In this document: positions 11,509-23,350 of the stretch, piece after piece
Position numbering within the stretch: position 1 is the stretch's first letter
Layout of the letters: every line of letters starts with the position of its first letter
Assembly (NCBI RefSeq): GCF_035046485.1
Contig: NC_085138.1
Coordinates: 28,297,047-28,361,046 of the forward strand
Direction of reading: 5' to 3'
From: Aedes albopictus
Lineage: Eukaryota; Arthropoda; Insecta; Diptera; Culicidae
DNA length: 64,000 bases
Program-made: the position numbers and the translations under genes
The notes under the pieces: generated by a model
What the model saw: only the letters and a program-made list of their open reading frames with translations
Told to the model about the DNA's origin: nothing
The model's database searches: none

Positions 11509-12244
11509 GTCGAGGAAATATACCGGTTTCGTGGAACGGAAGAGCAAGAGCAACGATCCCAGCCACCAACACGAGTGCCACCGAAAATGTGAAAAACGGA
11601 GCAGGTATGCGCCGGGAATGGAAATGGGAGTTTTTTTGGTGTCCGCCGATGCCTCCTATGGCACCCATGTGCCCCATGGGTGGTGGCCCCATGGGAAACG
11701 GTCCCTTTCCGCCACCGCCTCCGTACTTCCGGGTCTCCGATGGGTATGCGAAGTATGCGTGGTGGCCCGATGATGCCGACTTCGCCTCTGAAAGGCCAAT
11801 TCGGAGGTCCGCTTTCCGATCTCGATGATGCCCCGCCCAATGCCTACAAAGCAACACATGCTGGCACCGGATGAATCCGATGGGACGCTTGACGCCTCCG
11901 CCAGTACGAGGCATTCCGATGTGGCGCAACCCAAGAGAAAGCTATCTCCACGCCGGATGGAGAGCATCGAGAGGAAGTCCGGCCAATGAAAAGCCAGGTA
12001 AAACAGTGGGCAAAACTAAAACCATAAGCGCCTGTCTAGCCAAAACTATGTTTGAATTAAAACTATAGAAAATGCTTGACAATATGATCTATAGTTTTAG
12101 ATTTTTAGGAGTTATTTATCTATAACCTTTTCTAATTTTCCTATAAACTCTGCGGATTTTAAGTAATTATTAAAGTATATTCCGTGGTGCCACTAGTTGC
12201 TGTAAATGATTGCGAATATTTTCTTTACTTCGTAAAATACACTA

Positions 12245-12317
12245 CCGTGAATCGCATATCAGTCCCATCTTTGCTGGATTTCCTATGCAAATGGGACAGA
12301 TATGCGATTCACGGCAG
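12245..12317. mobile_element. TA-flanked MITE inside the satellite
   Basis: 73-bp near-palindrome with CCGTGAATCGCATATC and GATATGCGATTCACGGC-type ends, flanked by TA (12243-12244, 12318-12319). It interrupts the AGAATACATCCC segment of a monomer, so it post-dates the array there. Confidence 0.75.
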
Positions 12318-13226
12318 TACATCCCATATAATTATGCGATTCTGAGAATCCTTAGGGATTTTAAGGAGTTAATGAAATATATTTCGCGAAGCTACTGATT
12401 TTCATAAATAATTTAGAATATTTTCTATATATTGTAGAATACTTACAGATGGCTGAGAATTACGAATCTTGAGGAATGTTCAGGATTCTTTTTAATATAT
12501 TCCGTAACGCTACTTCTATAAATGATTGAGAATATGTTGTATGCTTTGTAAAAAACATTATGATTAGGAATTTCTAAGAAACCTTAGGGATTTCCAGAAA
12601 TTATTTAAATATCTCACGTAGAACTTTTGACTTCTACAAATGTTTGAGATGTGTTTCTTCCCATATGGCTGGGAATTTTTTAGAGTTCTGATTCTGAGGG
12701 ATTTTCTGGAATTATTAAAGCATATCCCGTGAAGCGACTAATTTCTACAAATAAGTAAGATTTTTTTCTATGGATTCTAGAGTACATACAAGATAACTCG
12801 ACTTTTCAGCCAAGGAATTTTCAGAAATTATTAAAATATTTTCTATTTTTTTGTGAATTATTAAGAACGAAGCTTGTGTTTTCCATAAATGATTAAGAAC
12901 ATTTTCTATTTTTCTTAGAATACATCCCAAATGACTGGGAATTTCTGAGAATCTCTAGGGATTTTCAGGATTGTTTTAAACATATTCCGCGAAGCTTCCC
13001 ACTTCTATAAACGATAAATCACTGTGAATTTCTCAGAATCTATGGTATATCAGGACTTTTTAAATTTTAAAACATATTCCGTAAAACTACTAACTTCCAT
13101 AAAGGATTAAGAATATTTTCTGTTATTCGTAGAAGACATCTCAGATGACTGGGAATTTCCGAGAACCTAGGAATTTTCTGGAATTTTTTAAACATATTCC
13201 GCGAAGCTATGCACTTCTATAAATGA

Positions 13227-13477
13227 CTAGCTGAGGCAAACTTTGTCTTGCCTACTGCGTTGTTGACGTTTCAAGTCCCTAGCCAAGCCCAACTCCCAAG
13301 TTCAACATGTATGAAAACCCGATTTTCAAAAACTCTCATTTTGCCCATGTTTTTTTTTTGCCTCATAAACCTTCCTTGGGTGAACACTAACAGAACAAAA
13401 CTTAGACGACCCAAATCGGATCATCCGTTCGCAAGTTATGCGTGGTCCCACGTATGCCACTGCATTTTTATATATAT
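13227..13477 (+). mobile_element. CTAGCTG-type short interspersed element inside the satellite
   Basis: Starts CTAGCTGAGGCAAAC and ends with a TTTTTATATATATA tail, like the copy at 4310 but without the (ACAG)n tract. It interrupts a satellite monomer after TTCTATAAAT. ATAAAT on both sides may be a target duplication. The frame 13248-13484 is incidental. Confidence 0.7.
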
Positions 13478-16400
13478 AAATTAAGAATATTTTGTGTTAT
13501 TCGTAGAAGACATCCCAGATGACTGTGAATTTCTGAGAATCTCTAGGGATTTTCAGGATTTTTTTAAAACATATTCAGCGTAGCTATTGACTTTTATAAA
13601 TGATTAAGAATATTTTTTTCTGAAAATATCTTGGTATTATCAGAAATGTTTAAAAATATTTCGCGAAGCTACTGCTTTCTATAAATGATTGAGACTATTT
13701 TCTATTATTCGTAGAGGACATTCCAGGTACTGGGAATAGCTGACAATTTCTAGGGATTTTCAGGATTTTTTTCAAACATATGTATTCCGCGATGCTTATG
13801 ACTTCCATAAATGATTAAGAATATTTTCTGTTATTCGTAGAAGACATCCCTGATGACTGTGAATTTTTGAGAATCTCTAGGGATTTTCAGGATTTTTTTA
13901 AACATATTTAGCGAAGCTATTGACTTCTATAAATGATCAAGAATATGTTCTATTATTCTTAGAATACATCCCAGATGACTGAGAATTTCTAAGAATATCA
14001 AGGTATTTTCAGGATTTTTTTTAAATACATTCCGCGAAGCTACGGACTTCTATAAATGTTTGAGAATATGTTCTATTATTCTTAGAATACATCCCTGATG
14101 ACTGGGAATTTCTGAGAATCTCTAGGGATTTTCAGGATTTTTAAGCATATTTCGTGAAGCTTCTGAGAATATTTAGGGATTTTCAGGAATTTTTTAAACA
14201 TATTTCGTGAAGCTTCTGACTTCCATAAATGATTAATAATATTTTCTGTAATTCGTAGAAGACATCCCTGATGACTGGAAATTTCTGAGAATCTCTAGGG
14301 ATTTTCAGGATTTTTTGAATACATTCCGCGAAGTAACGGACTTCTATAAATGATTGAGAATATGTTCTACTAATCTTAGAATACATCCCTGATGACTGAG
14401 AATTTCTGAGAATCTCTAGGGATTTTCAGGATTTTTTTTAAATACATTCCGCGAAGCTACGGACTTCTATAAATAATTAAAAGTATTTTCTATTATTTGT
14501 AGAATGCATCCAAGATGACTGGAAATTCCTGATAATGTCTAGGGATTTTCAGGATTTTTTTAACACATTCCGCGAAGCTTTTGACTTCCATAAATGATTA
14601 ATATTTTCTGTAATTCGTAGAAGACATCCCTGATGGCTGGGAATTTCTTAGAATCTCTAGGGATTTTCAGGATTTTTTTAAATACATTTCTATAATTAAT
14701 TGAGAATATGGTCTATCCTTCTTAGAATACATCCCTGATGACTGGGAATTTCTTAGAATCTCTAGGGATTTTCAGGATTTTTTTAAATACATTCCGCGAA
14801 GCTACGGACTTCTATAAATGATTGAGAATATGTTCTATCATTCCTAGAATACATCCCTAATGACTGGGAATTTCTGAGAATCTCTAGGGATTTTCAGGAT
14901 TTTTTAAGCATATTTCGTGAAGCTTCTGACTTCTATAATTAATTGAGAATATGGTCTATCCTTCTTAGAATACATCCCTGATGACTGGGAATTTCTTAGA
15001 ATCTCTAGGGATTTTCAGGAATTTTTTAAATACATTCCGCGAAGCTTCTGACTTATATAAATAATTGAAATTATATTCTATTATTTTTAGAATGCATCCA
15101 AGATGACTGGGAATTTCTGATAATCTCTAGGGATTTTCAGGATTTTTAACACATTCCGCGAAGCTTCTGACTTCCATAAATGATTAACAATATTTTCTGT
15201 AATTCGTAGAAGACATCCCTGATGGCTGGGAATTTCTTAGAATCTCTGGGGATTTTCAGGAATTTTTTAAACACATTCCGCGAAGCTACGGACTCCTATA
15301 AATAATTAAAATTATTTTCTATTATTTTTAGAATGATTCCCAGATGACTGGAAATTTATGAGAGCCTAGGAATTTTCCGGATTTGTTTTATACGCATTCT
15401 GCGAAGCTTCTGACTTCCATAAATGATTAATAATATTTCTGACTGTGAATTTCTGAGAATATCAAGGGATTTTCAGGATTTTTTTAAATACATTCCGCGA
15501 AGCTACGGACTTCTATAAATGATTGAGAATATGTTCTATTATTCTTAGAATGCATCCAAGATGAGTGGGAATTTCTGATAATCTCTAGGAATTTACAGGA
15601 TTCTTTTAACACATTCCGCGAAGCTTCTGACTTCCATAAATGATTAATAATATTTTCTGTAATTCGTAGAAGACATCCCTGATGGCTGGGAATTTCTTAG
15701 AATCTCTATGGATTTTTAGGAATTTTTTAAACATACTCCGCGACGCTACTGGCTTCTATAAATGATTAAAAATATTTTCTATTATTTGTAGAAGACATCC
15801 CAGATGACTGGGAGTAGTTGAGAATCTCTAGGGATTTTCAGGAATTTTTTAAATACATTCCGCGAAGCTTCTGACTTCTATAAATAATTAAAAGTATTTT
15901 CTATTATTTTAAGAATGCATCCAAGATGACTGGGAATTTATGAGAGTCTGTAGGAATTTTCAGGGTTTGTTTTATACGCATTCTGCGAAGCTTCTGACTT
16001 CCATAAATGATCAATAATATTTTCTGTTATTCGTAGAAGAAATCCCAGACGACTGTGAATTTCTGAGAATATCAAGGAATTTTCAGGATTTTTTTAAACA
16101 CATTCCGCGAAGTTACGGAAATGATTGAGAATATGGTCTATTATTCTTAGAATACTTCCCTGATGACTGGGAATTTCTGAGAATCTCTAGGGATTTTCAG
16201 GATTTTCTTAAATACATTCCGCGAAGCTTCTGACTTCTATAAATAATTAAAAGTATTTTCTATTATTTTTAGAATGCATTCAAGATGACTGGGAATTTCC
16301 GATAATCTCTAGGGATTTTCAGGTTTTTTTTTAACACATTCCACGAAGCTTCTGACTTCCATAAATGATTAACAATATTTTCTGTAATTCGTAGAAGACA

Positions 16401-16700
16401 TCCCTGATGGCTGGGAATTTCTTAGAATCTCTAGGGATTTTCACGATTTTTTTTAAACATATTCAGCGAAGCTATTGACTTCTATAAATGATTAAGAATA
16501 TGTTCTATTATTCTTAGAATACATCCAAGATGACTGAGAATTTCTGAGAATCTCTAGGGATTTTCAGGAATTTTTTAAACATACTCCGCGACGCTACTGG
16601 CTTCTATAAATGATTAAAAATATTTTCTATTATTTGTAGAAGACATCCCAGATGACTGGGAGTAGCTGAGAATCTAGGGATTTTCAGCATTTTTTTAAAT

Positions 16701-17430
16701 ACATTCCGCGAAGCTACGGACTTCTATAAATGATTGAGAATATGTTCTATTATTCTTAGAATACATCCCTGATGACTGGGAATTTCTGAGAATCTCTAGG
16801 GATTTTTAGGATTTTTTAAAATACATTCCGCGAAGCTACGGACTTCTATAAATGATTGAGAATATGTTCTATTGTTCCTAGAATACATCCCTAATGACTG
16901 GGAATTGCTGAGAATCTCTAGGGATTTTCAGGATTTTTTAAGCATATTTCGTGAAGCTTCTGACTTTTATAAATGATTGAGAATATGGTCTATTATTCTT
17001 AGAATACATCCCTGATGACTGGGAATTTCTGAGAATCTCTAGGGATTTTTAGGATTTTTTAAAATACATTCCGCGAAGCTACGGACTTCTATAAATGATT
17101 GAGAATATGTTCTATTATTCTTAGAATACATCCCTGATGACTGGGAATTTCTGAGAATCTCTAGGGATTTTTAGGATTTTTTAAAATACATTCCGCGAAG
17201 CTACGGACTTCTATAAATGATTGAGAATATGTTCTATTGTTCCTAGAATACATCCCTAATGACTGGGAATTGCTGAGAATCTCTAGGGATTTTCAGGATT
17301 TTTTAAGCATATTTCGTGAAGCTTCTGACTTTTATAAATGATTGAGAATATGGTCTATTATTCTTAGAATACATCCCTGATGACTGGGAATTTCTGAGAA
17401 TCTCTAGGGATTTTCAGGAAATTTTTAAAT
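16701..17430 (+). repeat. Higher-order repeat: ~365-bp three-monomer unit, twice
   Basis: 16701-17065 and 17066-17430 are nearly identical blocks of three monomers (A: GAATATGTTCTATTATTC; B: TTCTATTGTTCCTAG; C: GCATATTTCGTGAAGCTTC start, GGTCTATTATTC). The blocks match each other far better than neighbouring monomers do, which marks a recent unequal crossover or duplication of 3 units. Confidence 0.88.
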
Positions 17431-18120
17431 ACATTCCGCGAAGCTTCTGACTTCCATAAATGATTAACAATTTTTTCTCTCCCTGATGGCTGGGAATTTC
17501 TTAGAATCTCTGGGGATTTTCAGGAATTTTTTAAACACATTCCGCGAAGCTTCTGACTTTTATAAATGATCAAGAATATGTTCTATTATTCTTAGAATAC
17601 ATCCCAGATGACTGAGAACTTCTGGGATCTCTAGGGATCTTCAGGAATTTTTTTAAACATATTCAGCTAAGCTATTGACTTCTATAAATGATTGCGAATA
17701 TTTTGTTTTATTCTTAGAATACATCAACTAAAAGATTTGGGTTTTCTGAAAATCTCTTGGGATTTTAAGAAATTGTTGAAAATATTTCGCGAAGCTACTG
17801 CCTTCTATAAATGATTGCGAATATTTTATATTATTCGTAGAAGACATCCCAGACTACTGGGAATTTCTGAGAATCTCTAGGGATATTTGTGATTTTTTTT
17901 CAATATATTCCGCGATGACTTCCATAAATGATTAAGAATATGTTCATTATTCTTAGAATACATCCCAGTTGACTAGGAATTTCTGAGAATTTCTGGGGGT
18001 TTTCAGGAAGTTTCAAGCATTTTCCGGGCAGCTTCCGACTTCTATAAGGGATTGAGAATATTTTCTATATTACGTAGGACATATCTGGGACTGGGAAATT
18101 CTGAGAATCCTTAGAAAAAT

Positions 18121-20480
18121 TCAGGAATCGCAGGACGAATTTCTGAAGGAATGCCTTTGCAGGAGCTGCAGGAAGTTTTTTTTTTAAATTCATGAATGGA
18201 TTCCTGAACAAACCCGTGGATGAACTCCCTAAAGATTTCGTGGAGACAGTAATGAAAGAATTTCTGCATGATTTTTTTGAGAATTTTCTGGTTCCTGTAT
18301 ACATCCCTGTAAAATAACTTAGATAATTCTAATACAAATTGCTGGAGAATTTTATTTAGAAATCCTTACAATAATAAAAAAAAGTTTCTGATAATCCTGG
18401 AGAAATTCTTGGGTGCACCCTTGAAAAAGATGATGGAAGGATTAATGAATTTTCTAGAGAAACCCCTGAATACATTTTTAAATAGATCCAGAGAGGAATT
18501 CCCGATGAAATCATTAAAGGAATTCTTGTGGAAGAATTCCCGGAGCAATACCTGGAGACATTCCTTTAGAAATCCCTGGAGGAATTCCTCGATTGATCCC
18601 TGGAGGAATACCAAGAGGAATTCCTGTAGAAATTCCTGCAGCAATCCCTGTAAGAATTCCTGGAGGAATCCCTAGATGAATCCCTGGACAACTTTCTAAA
18701 GAAATCTTTTGAGGAATTCCTAGAGGAATTTCTGAAGGAATGCCTGGAGGAATTTGTGGAGGAATCCTTGCAGGGATTCTTGGAGAAATCCTTGGAGGAT
18801 ATCCTGTAGGAATATTCCTGAAGCGATTCATGGAGGAAATCCTGAAGGAACGCCTGGAGGAACGTCTGGAAAAATTCCTGGTGGAATCCTTGGAAGAATT
18901 CCTGGAGAAACCTGGAGTATCCTGCAGGAATAACTGAAGCAATTCATGGAAAAAATCCGTTACGAATGCCTGGAAGATCTTCTGGAATAAATCCTGGAGA
19001 ATTCCCTAGAGGAATTCTTGAAAGGCTCCCTGAAGGTATTTCTGAAGGAATATTTGGAGGAATTCCAGGAGAAATTCCTGGGTGAATTCCTGGAGGAATC
19101 TCCGGATGAATTTTTGAAGGAATTTCTGGAGAAACCCTAAACAGGAATTCTGGGAGGAATCCCTGGAGAAATTTCTGAATAAATCCCTTGAAGAATTCCT
19201 AGAGGAATTCCTAGAAGGAAGGAATCCCTGGAAGAATTCCTGCATGAATTCCTGGAGGAATCTCCAGAGGAACTCCTGGAAAAACCTGCCTGCAGGATAT
19301 CCTGAAATAATCCCTGGAGGAATCCCAGAAGAAATCCCTGCAGGAATTCCCAAAGCAATCCCTGACGGCACTCATGCAGGAATCCCCTGGACGAAATTCT
19401 GGAGGAATCCCAGGAAGAGTTCTGGAAAAAATCCCAAGAGGAATTCCAGAGGGAATCCTAGCAGCAGTTTATGCAGAAATCCTTGAATAAAGTCATAGAG
19501 AGATCCCTGATGGAACTACATAACGAGTCCTTGGGGGAACTCCTGGAGTAATTTATGAAGGGATTTCTGGAGAAACGCCTGGAAGAATATCTGAATGAAC
19601 TTCTGGAGGGATTCCGTATTATAATCCTAAAGAAATCCCTGAAAAAAATCCTAGAGGAATCCCTGCAGATATCCCTTACGGATCTTCTGGAGTATTCCCC
19701 CTGAAGAACTGAAGATATTTCATTGAATCCTAAAGGAATTCCAGGAATTTCCTGAAAAAAAAAATCCAAGATGAACAAATCATGGAAGCTGTATGTGATG
19801 GAAGTATCTTTGAAGGAACAGTGGAACACCAATAGAGATCCCTGAAGCAATTTCTGAAGAAATCTTGTATTAACATCCTAGAGGTAACCCTGAAGAAACT
19901 CCTGGTGGCATCCCTTAATGAAGTCTTGGAAGAATCTCTGAAGGAACTCCAAGACGAATTTCTAAAAGAAATTCAGGAGAGATCCATGAAGGAACTCCTG
20001 GAGTAATTCTTGATTGAACATTTAGAGGCCTTTGTGAGGGAATTCCAGAAAGAGTCGTAGTTGGAACTTCTGTAGTTATTTACGAAAGAATAGAAGAAAC
20101 TTCTAGAAAAAATCCCTGAAAGAACTCCTGGAGTAACTCCTTAATGAGCTGCTAAGATCTATGAATGAACTTCTGGAGAAATATCTCTGATTATAACCCT
20201 AAAGAAATGCCAGACAGAAATCCTGTTAATGAGCTGTCTTAATGAGCTCCTTAAGGAATCCCTAAATGTACTTTTGTAGGATTATTTAGGAAATTCTTAG
20301 AGGAATCCCTTATAAAACTCCTGAAGCAATCGCTGAAGAAATCATAAAGAACTTCTAGAAGAATTCATGAAGGAATCCTGGAGAATATCTTTAAAGTATC
20401 TCTGAAAGAACTGCTTAAGGGATTCTTGAAAAATTCATGTAATAATCCCTAAACTAACTTGAAGAATCCTGAATCTTGAA
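18121..20480 (+). repeat. 12-bp minisatellite array (2.3 kb)
   Basis: Longest stretch of the GGAATTCCTGGA-type unit in the window, starting directly where the 122-bp satellite ends. Minus-strand frames (18514-18942, 19006-19371) read as RIPPGIPPGI or EFLQEFLQ repetition and the plus frame 19244-19486 as NSWRN, all explained by the 3n period. The first 180 bp is a diverged duplicate of 5400-5570. Confidence 0.93.
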
Positions 20481-20564
20481 TTATGATCCGCCATCTTCGA
20501 ATTGGTATGGCGTCTGAAATCAAATTTGGTTGAAATAGGCTGAGGTATTCTAGAGTTATTCCGG

Positions 20565-20640
20565 GACATATATACAAATATATAAACATGCAAACAAACA
20601 TACAAATAAACATAAAAACAAACATGCAAACAAAGGTACA
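20565..20640 (+). repeat. Simple (ACAAACAT)-like repeat
   Basis: Irregular repeats of CAAACAAACATACAAATA type. The minus-strand frame 20435-20650 reading as YVCLHVYIFVYM is produced by it. Confidence 0.75.
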
Positions 20641-20747
20641 TAGCTTTCATAGATATAAGATAAACAAATGTATGGATATGGAACAGAGATTACTCAAATA
20701 AAAGTTTAATAACTATTAAATAACGTTTCTTGCATTTTTAATCATTG

Positions 20748-20847
20748 AGCATCAACATTTCAAAAGCTCGTAACCGTTTTTTGCAAACAAGAGTAATCAC
20801 GCTCTTGTTTACAAAAAACAGTTACGTGCTTTTGAAATGTTGGTGCT
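20748..20847. mobile_element. Foldback MITE
   Basis: Arms of ~46 bp starting AGCATCAACATTTCAAAAGC and ending GCTTTTGAAATGTTGGTGCT, separated by a very short loop. The target duplication is not clear. Confidence 0.75.
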
Positions 20848-20897
20848 GAAATCACAAAATCAATACAAAAAAGAAGAAGAAACCCCGTAAAAACGAG

Positions 20898-21112
20898 CTT
20901 GACAGGGCTCGACGTTCTAGCTTGACATCAGTCTTACGTCAGTCTGATTCGTCGAGCTCCAGTTCGCATGTTCGAAGCCCGACAGCTTGACGCAAACGGT
21001 GCAGAATCGTTTGACATCAGACTGACCGTCAGTCTTACATCAGTCTGATGTCAAGCTCTGTAAGACTGACCGTGAGACTGATGTCAGACTGACGTCAAGC
21101 TTACGAAATGCA
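20898..21112. repeat. Cluster of interleaved GACTGAYGTCA motifs
   Basis: Many direct and inverted copies of CATCAGTCTTACGTCAGTCT-like 10-12-mers, bounded by GCTTGACATCAG and CTGACGTCAAGCTT. Reads as a small inverted-repeat element with an internally repetitive body. Confidence 0.6.
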
Positions 21113-21129
21113 CTGGGTACTCGCACCCG

Positions 21130-21470
21130 CAGCAGCTCCTCTCGCGGCCGCTAATTCCGGAAGTTCTGAGTTGGTGCTATTCGACATCCAAACCGCCTGG
21201 AGACCAACCGGAATGAACTGAGGATGGCAACAATTGTAGAAAGAATGAGCTTTTCATTCGCACCACCGCAATATCTGTTGAAATTATGTTTCACAACAAA
21301 TCCGGAAATCAAAACAAAAACAAATATAGAGTTGCCAAATTTCAATGAGCATGGTGGAGTAGGGTGACCAGTTTGTCGAATTAAAAGTTTACCCCGGTTA
21401 TTCGACAACAGTCGGTGTCGTATTAACGGGGTAATACGGTATTCCATGAATAAAAATCACAAAATTTAGC
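21130..21470. other. Probable degraded transposable element
   Basis: Contains GTCGTATTAACGGGGTAA and CCCCGGTTATTCGAC motifs related to 10665-10755. The minus-strand frame 21151-21447 has no recognised domain. Confidence 0.35.
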
Positions 21471-21539
21471 ATGCATGTTGTTTTGATTTTCGAGAAGAAA
21501 AAGTTTCATAATTTCTGAGAACTTCTCGGCAATGTCTTT

Positions 21540-22060
21540 GGAAACTAAATAATATGGCCCATTGTGAATTTCTCCGGAATTCCCTTTTTTGGCGTTTTGG
21601 TTTTGCTTACTCCTTTGGGAATGCCTTTGGTAATGAATTTGAAAATTTCTTCGACAATATCTTTAAAACTGCTTCGTGAATTTCTTCTGAAATTTGTTTG
21701 AAATTTCTTCGACAATTCTTTTTGCAATTTCTTTGGTAACACGTGTAGAAATGTTTTCGGCGGTTTCTTTGGTAATTTCTTTTATGATTTCTTTGGATAT
21801 TGCTTCATCAAATTCTTTTGAGAATTCCGGTGGCTCTATTGAATTTTCTTCCGCAACTCTAGTTTCTTTTATGATTTCAACGGAAATTTTTTTCAAATAG
21901 CTTTGCCAATTTCTTTGGAATACCTTTCGTATGCTGTTGGAAATCTCTTCTGAAATTTTAATGAAATTGTCTTTTGAAATTATGTAATATTTAATCTGAA
22001 ATTCCAAAACTACTTCGGCAATTGGTTTCTTTAACGGTGATGATGAACTTGGGATTGTTA
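21540..22060 (-). repeat. AT-rich minisatellite, reverse orientation (GAAATTTCTTTGG-type)
   Basis: Degenerate short units of AATTTCTTTGGTAATTTC type, an A/T-rich relative of the 12-bp family on the opposite strand. It explains the frames 21663-22118 (IKEITKETAENI-like) and 21694-21900. Confidence 0.75.
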
Positions 22061-22083
22061 GAGGAATATCTGTAAGTAAACAG

Positions 22084-22239
22084 AAAATCGTGTTAAGTAC
22101 TGTTCCTTTGAATTCCACTAAGAATTTGCATCTTTAACTGCACTGTAAGGTCGTCTTCAGTATCTTGTACTTGACTCGACTCTGTCAAAAGATGCAAATT
22201 CTTAGTGGAATTCAAAGGAACAGTACTTAACACGATTTT
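22084..22239. mobile_element. Foldback element, ~52-bp arms
   Basis: Arms AAAATCGTGTTAAGTACTGT... and ...ACAGTACTTAACACGATTTT read as identical, with a ~50-bp loop containing CGTCTTCAGTATC. The layout (identical arms around a CTGAAGA-type loop motif) resembles the larger palindrome at 48215-48540. Confidence 0.8.
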
Positions 22240-22960
22240 CTTTTTACTTCTTTAACGGTGTTGAGATAACTTTATTTTCTGAATCTACATGCCAAACTGA
22301 GCCGAAAGCAAAATTTTGATAATTTTTGAGGCCCGGGAACTCATTTGAAAAACAATTGGAAGTTTATATGGGAGCGATTAGTTGAATCATCAACTGGCAG
22401 ATTTTGTACTGGGCTGGGTCAAACAGTTGCCCAGCTGTCAAACGGTGATTTTAAAATATATCTTTGAAATTGATTTTTTATAAAAAAAAAAGTTCTAAAA
22501 AATCTGAAAAAATAAAACATAGTGGTTCAGAAAAGGGTGCTCTATCATATAAAATTTGAAAATCTATATTGTATTTTTTACGAATAATCAGACTTTGGCA
22601 ACGAAATTGAACTCGCCCTAATATGGTAGTAACCTAACATTTATGACACATTATCGCCTTCTTTGCCCGATTCAGGCGAAACCAGCTGATTTTGTTATGA
22701 AAACATAAACAGCTGGTAGCCGAGAACAATAAGGATGAACGTAAACATCGGTGAACCAGCTGGTTTTGTTGTGTAAACATGACCAGCTGGTGGACCGAGA
22801 ACAAAAGACCTTAATGGTAAACATTGATACGGCCGGCGAAAACTGTCACATTATCGGGCGAGTTGCAAAAACCCTACCACTGAGAGTGACAGCGAAATTG
22901 AAAGCGAAATATGAGTACGACGAAATTTATTGCATCAAAGTCTAAGTCGAAAAAAAAATC
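22240..22960. other. Unclassified sequence with a 74-bp tandem duplication
   Basis: 22681-22754 and 22755-22827 are diverged tandem copies (CCAGCTGRTTTTGTT ... CCGAGAACAA). The rest has no recognised feature. Three short A/T tracts lie near 22470-22510. Confidence 0.6.
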
Positions 22961-22974
22961 GCAATATTTTTTTC

Positions 22975-23350
22975 AAAATTAAAAACAGCAATTCTATTGA
23001 GAATTATTTCCCAAGTTTCTTTGAGAGTTCTTTTGGCAATTGCTGAAACCTTTAGAGCAATTTTCGAATATTTCTGAATAATTTCAAAACCAAATTCCTG
23101 AAGGAATAGACAGATTCATTTCTGAAATAGTCTCTGCAGTATCACTAAGAAAAACTACTGGAACAATTTCTAAAAAGAATATTTTAATATAATTTTTAAA
23201 GAAATCGCTGCAAAAACATCTGATGGAGCACCTCGCGGAATTCCTGAATTAACTCCTAGATAAACTCTTCGGAGGCTTCTAGAAAATTTCTAGAAGAAAC
23301 TTTTGAAGAAATTCCGGAAACAACACTTATAGAAATGTTAAATGAATTCC
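22975..23350 (+). repeat. Degenerate 12-bp minisatellite
   Basis: Recognisable GGAATTCCTGAATT and GAAACTTTTGAAGAAATTCC units with heavy divergence. Confidence 0.6.

Larger units (their letters stand above)
11159..12000 (+). pseudogene. Spliced, frameshifted gene relic (unidentified; Met/Pro/Gly-rich)
   Basis: Three candidate exons with canonical signals: an acceptor (TTTGTTTTTCAG) ending at 11158; intron 11189-11258 (GTAAGT...CAG, 70 bp); intron 11449-11508 (GTAAGT...TTATCAG, 60 bp), sizes common in mosquitoes. Exon 2 to exon 3 join in one frame reading NTRNMGTIYNAIQLSDNQDF and on through a Lys/Arg/His-rich stretch. The reading then appears to move to other frames: CPPMPPMAPMCPMGGG at 11641-11689, SPMGMRSMRGGPMMP from ~11737, then NPMGRLTPPPVRGIP at 11874-11918. 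Successive frame changes within compositionally matching peptide suggest a pseudogene, though missed introns or sequencing indels could give the same picture. I do not recognise the family. A possible donor (GCCAGGTAAAA) ends it near 11996. Nothing shows expression. Confidence 0.45.
12115..18120 (+). repeat. ~122-bp satellite array (about 6 kb)
   Basis: Tandem monomers of about 119-124 bp with landmarks ATTCCGCGAAGCT, TTCTATAAATGATT, AGAATACATCCC and TCTCTAGGGATTTTCAGG. From the length, roughly 45-50 monomers. Monomers at the edges (12.1-13.2 kb and after 17.6 kb) are more diverged than those in the centre, as expected when unequal exchange homogenises the middle. Two insertions interrupt it (12245-12317, 13227-13477). 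No protein-coding content; the frame 14183-14386 is incidental. Confidence 0.95.

Noticed and set aside
11420..11929. 169-codon minus-strand frame with a hydrophobic segment
   Set aside because: It runs antisense to a region with good plus-strand splice signals. The hydrophobic stretch is the complement of an Ala/Thr/Asn-coding exon.
12115..18120. CRISPR-like regular spacing
   Set aside because: Whole ~122-bp monomers repeat, without constant short repeats separated by unique spacers. It is a eukaryotic satellite.
18514..18942. 142-codon minus frame rich in IPPGIPPGI, and dozens like it (6522-6827, 19006-19371, 50380-50985, 57237-57848)
   Set aside because: Pure translation of the 12-bp minisatellite; frames exist on both strands and have no start, domain or splice context.
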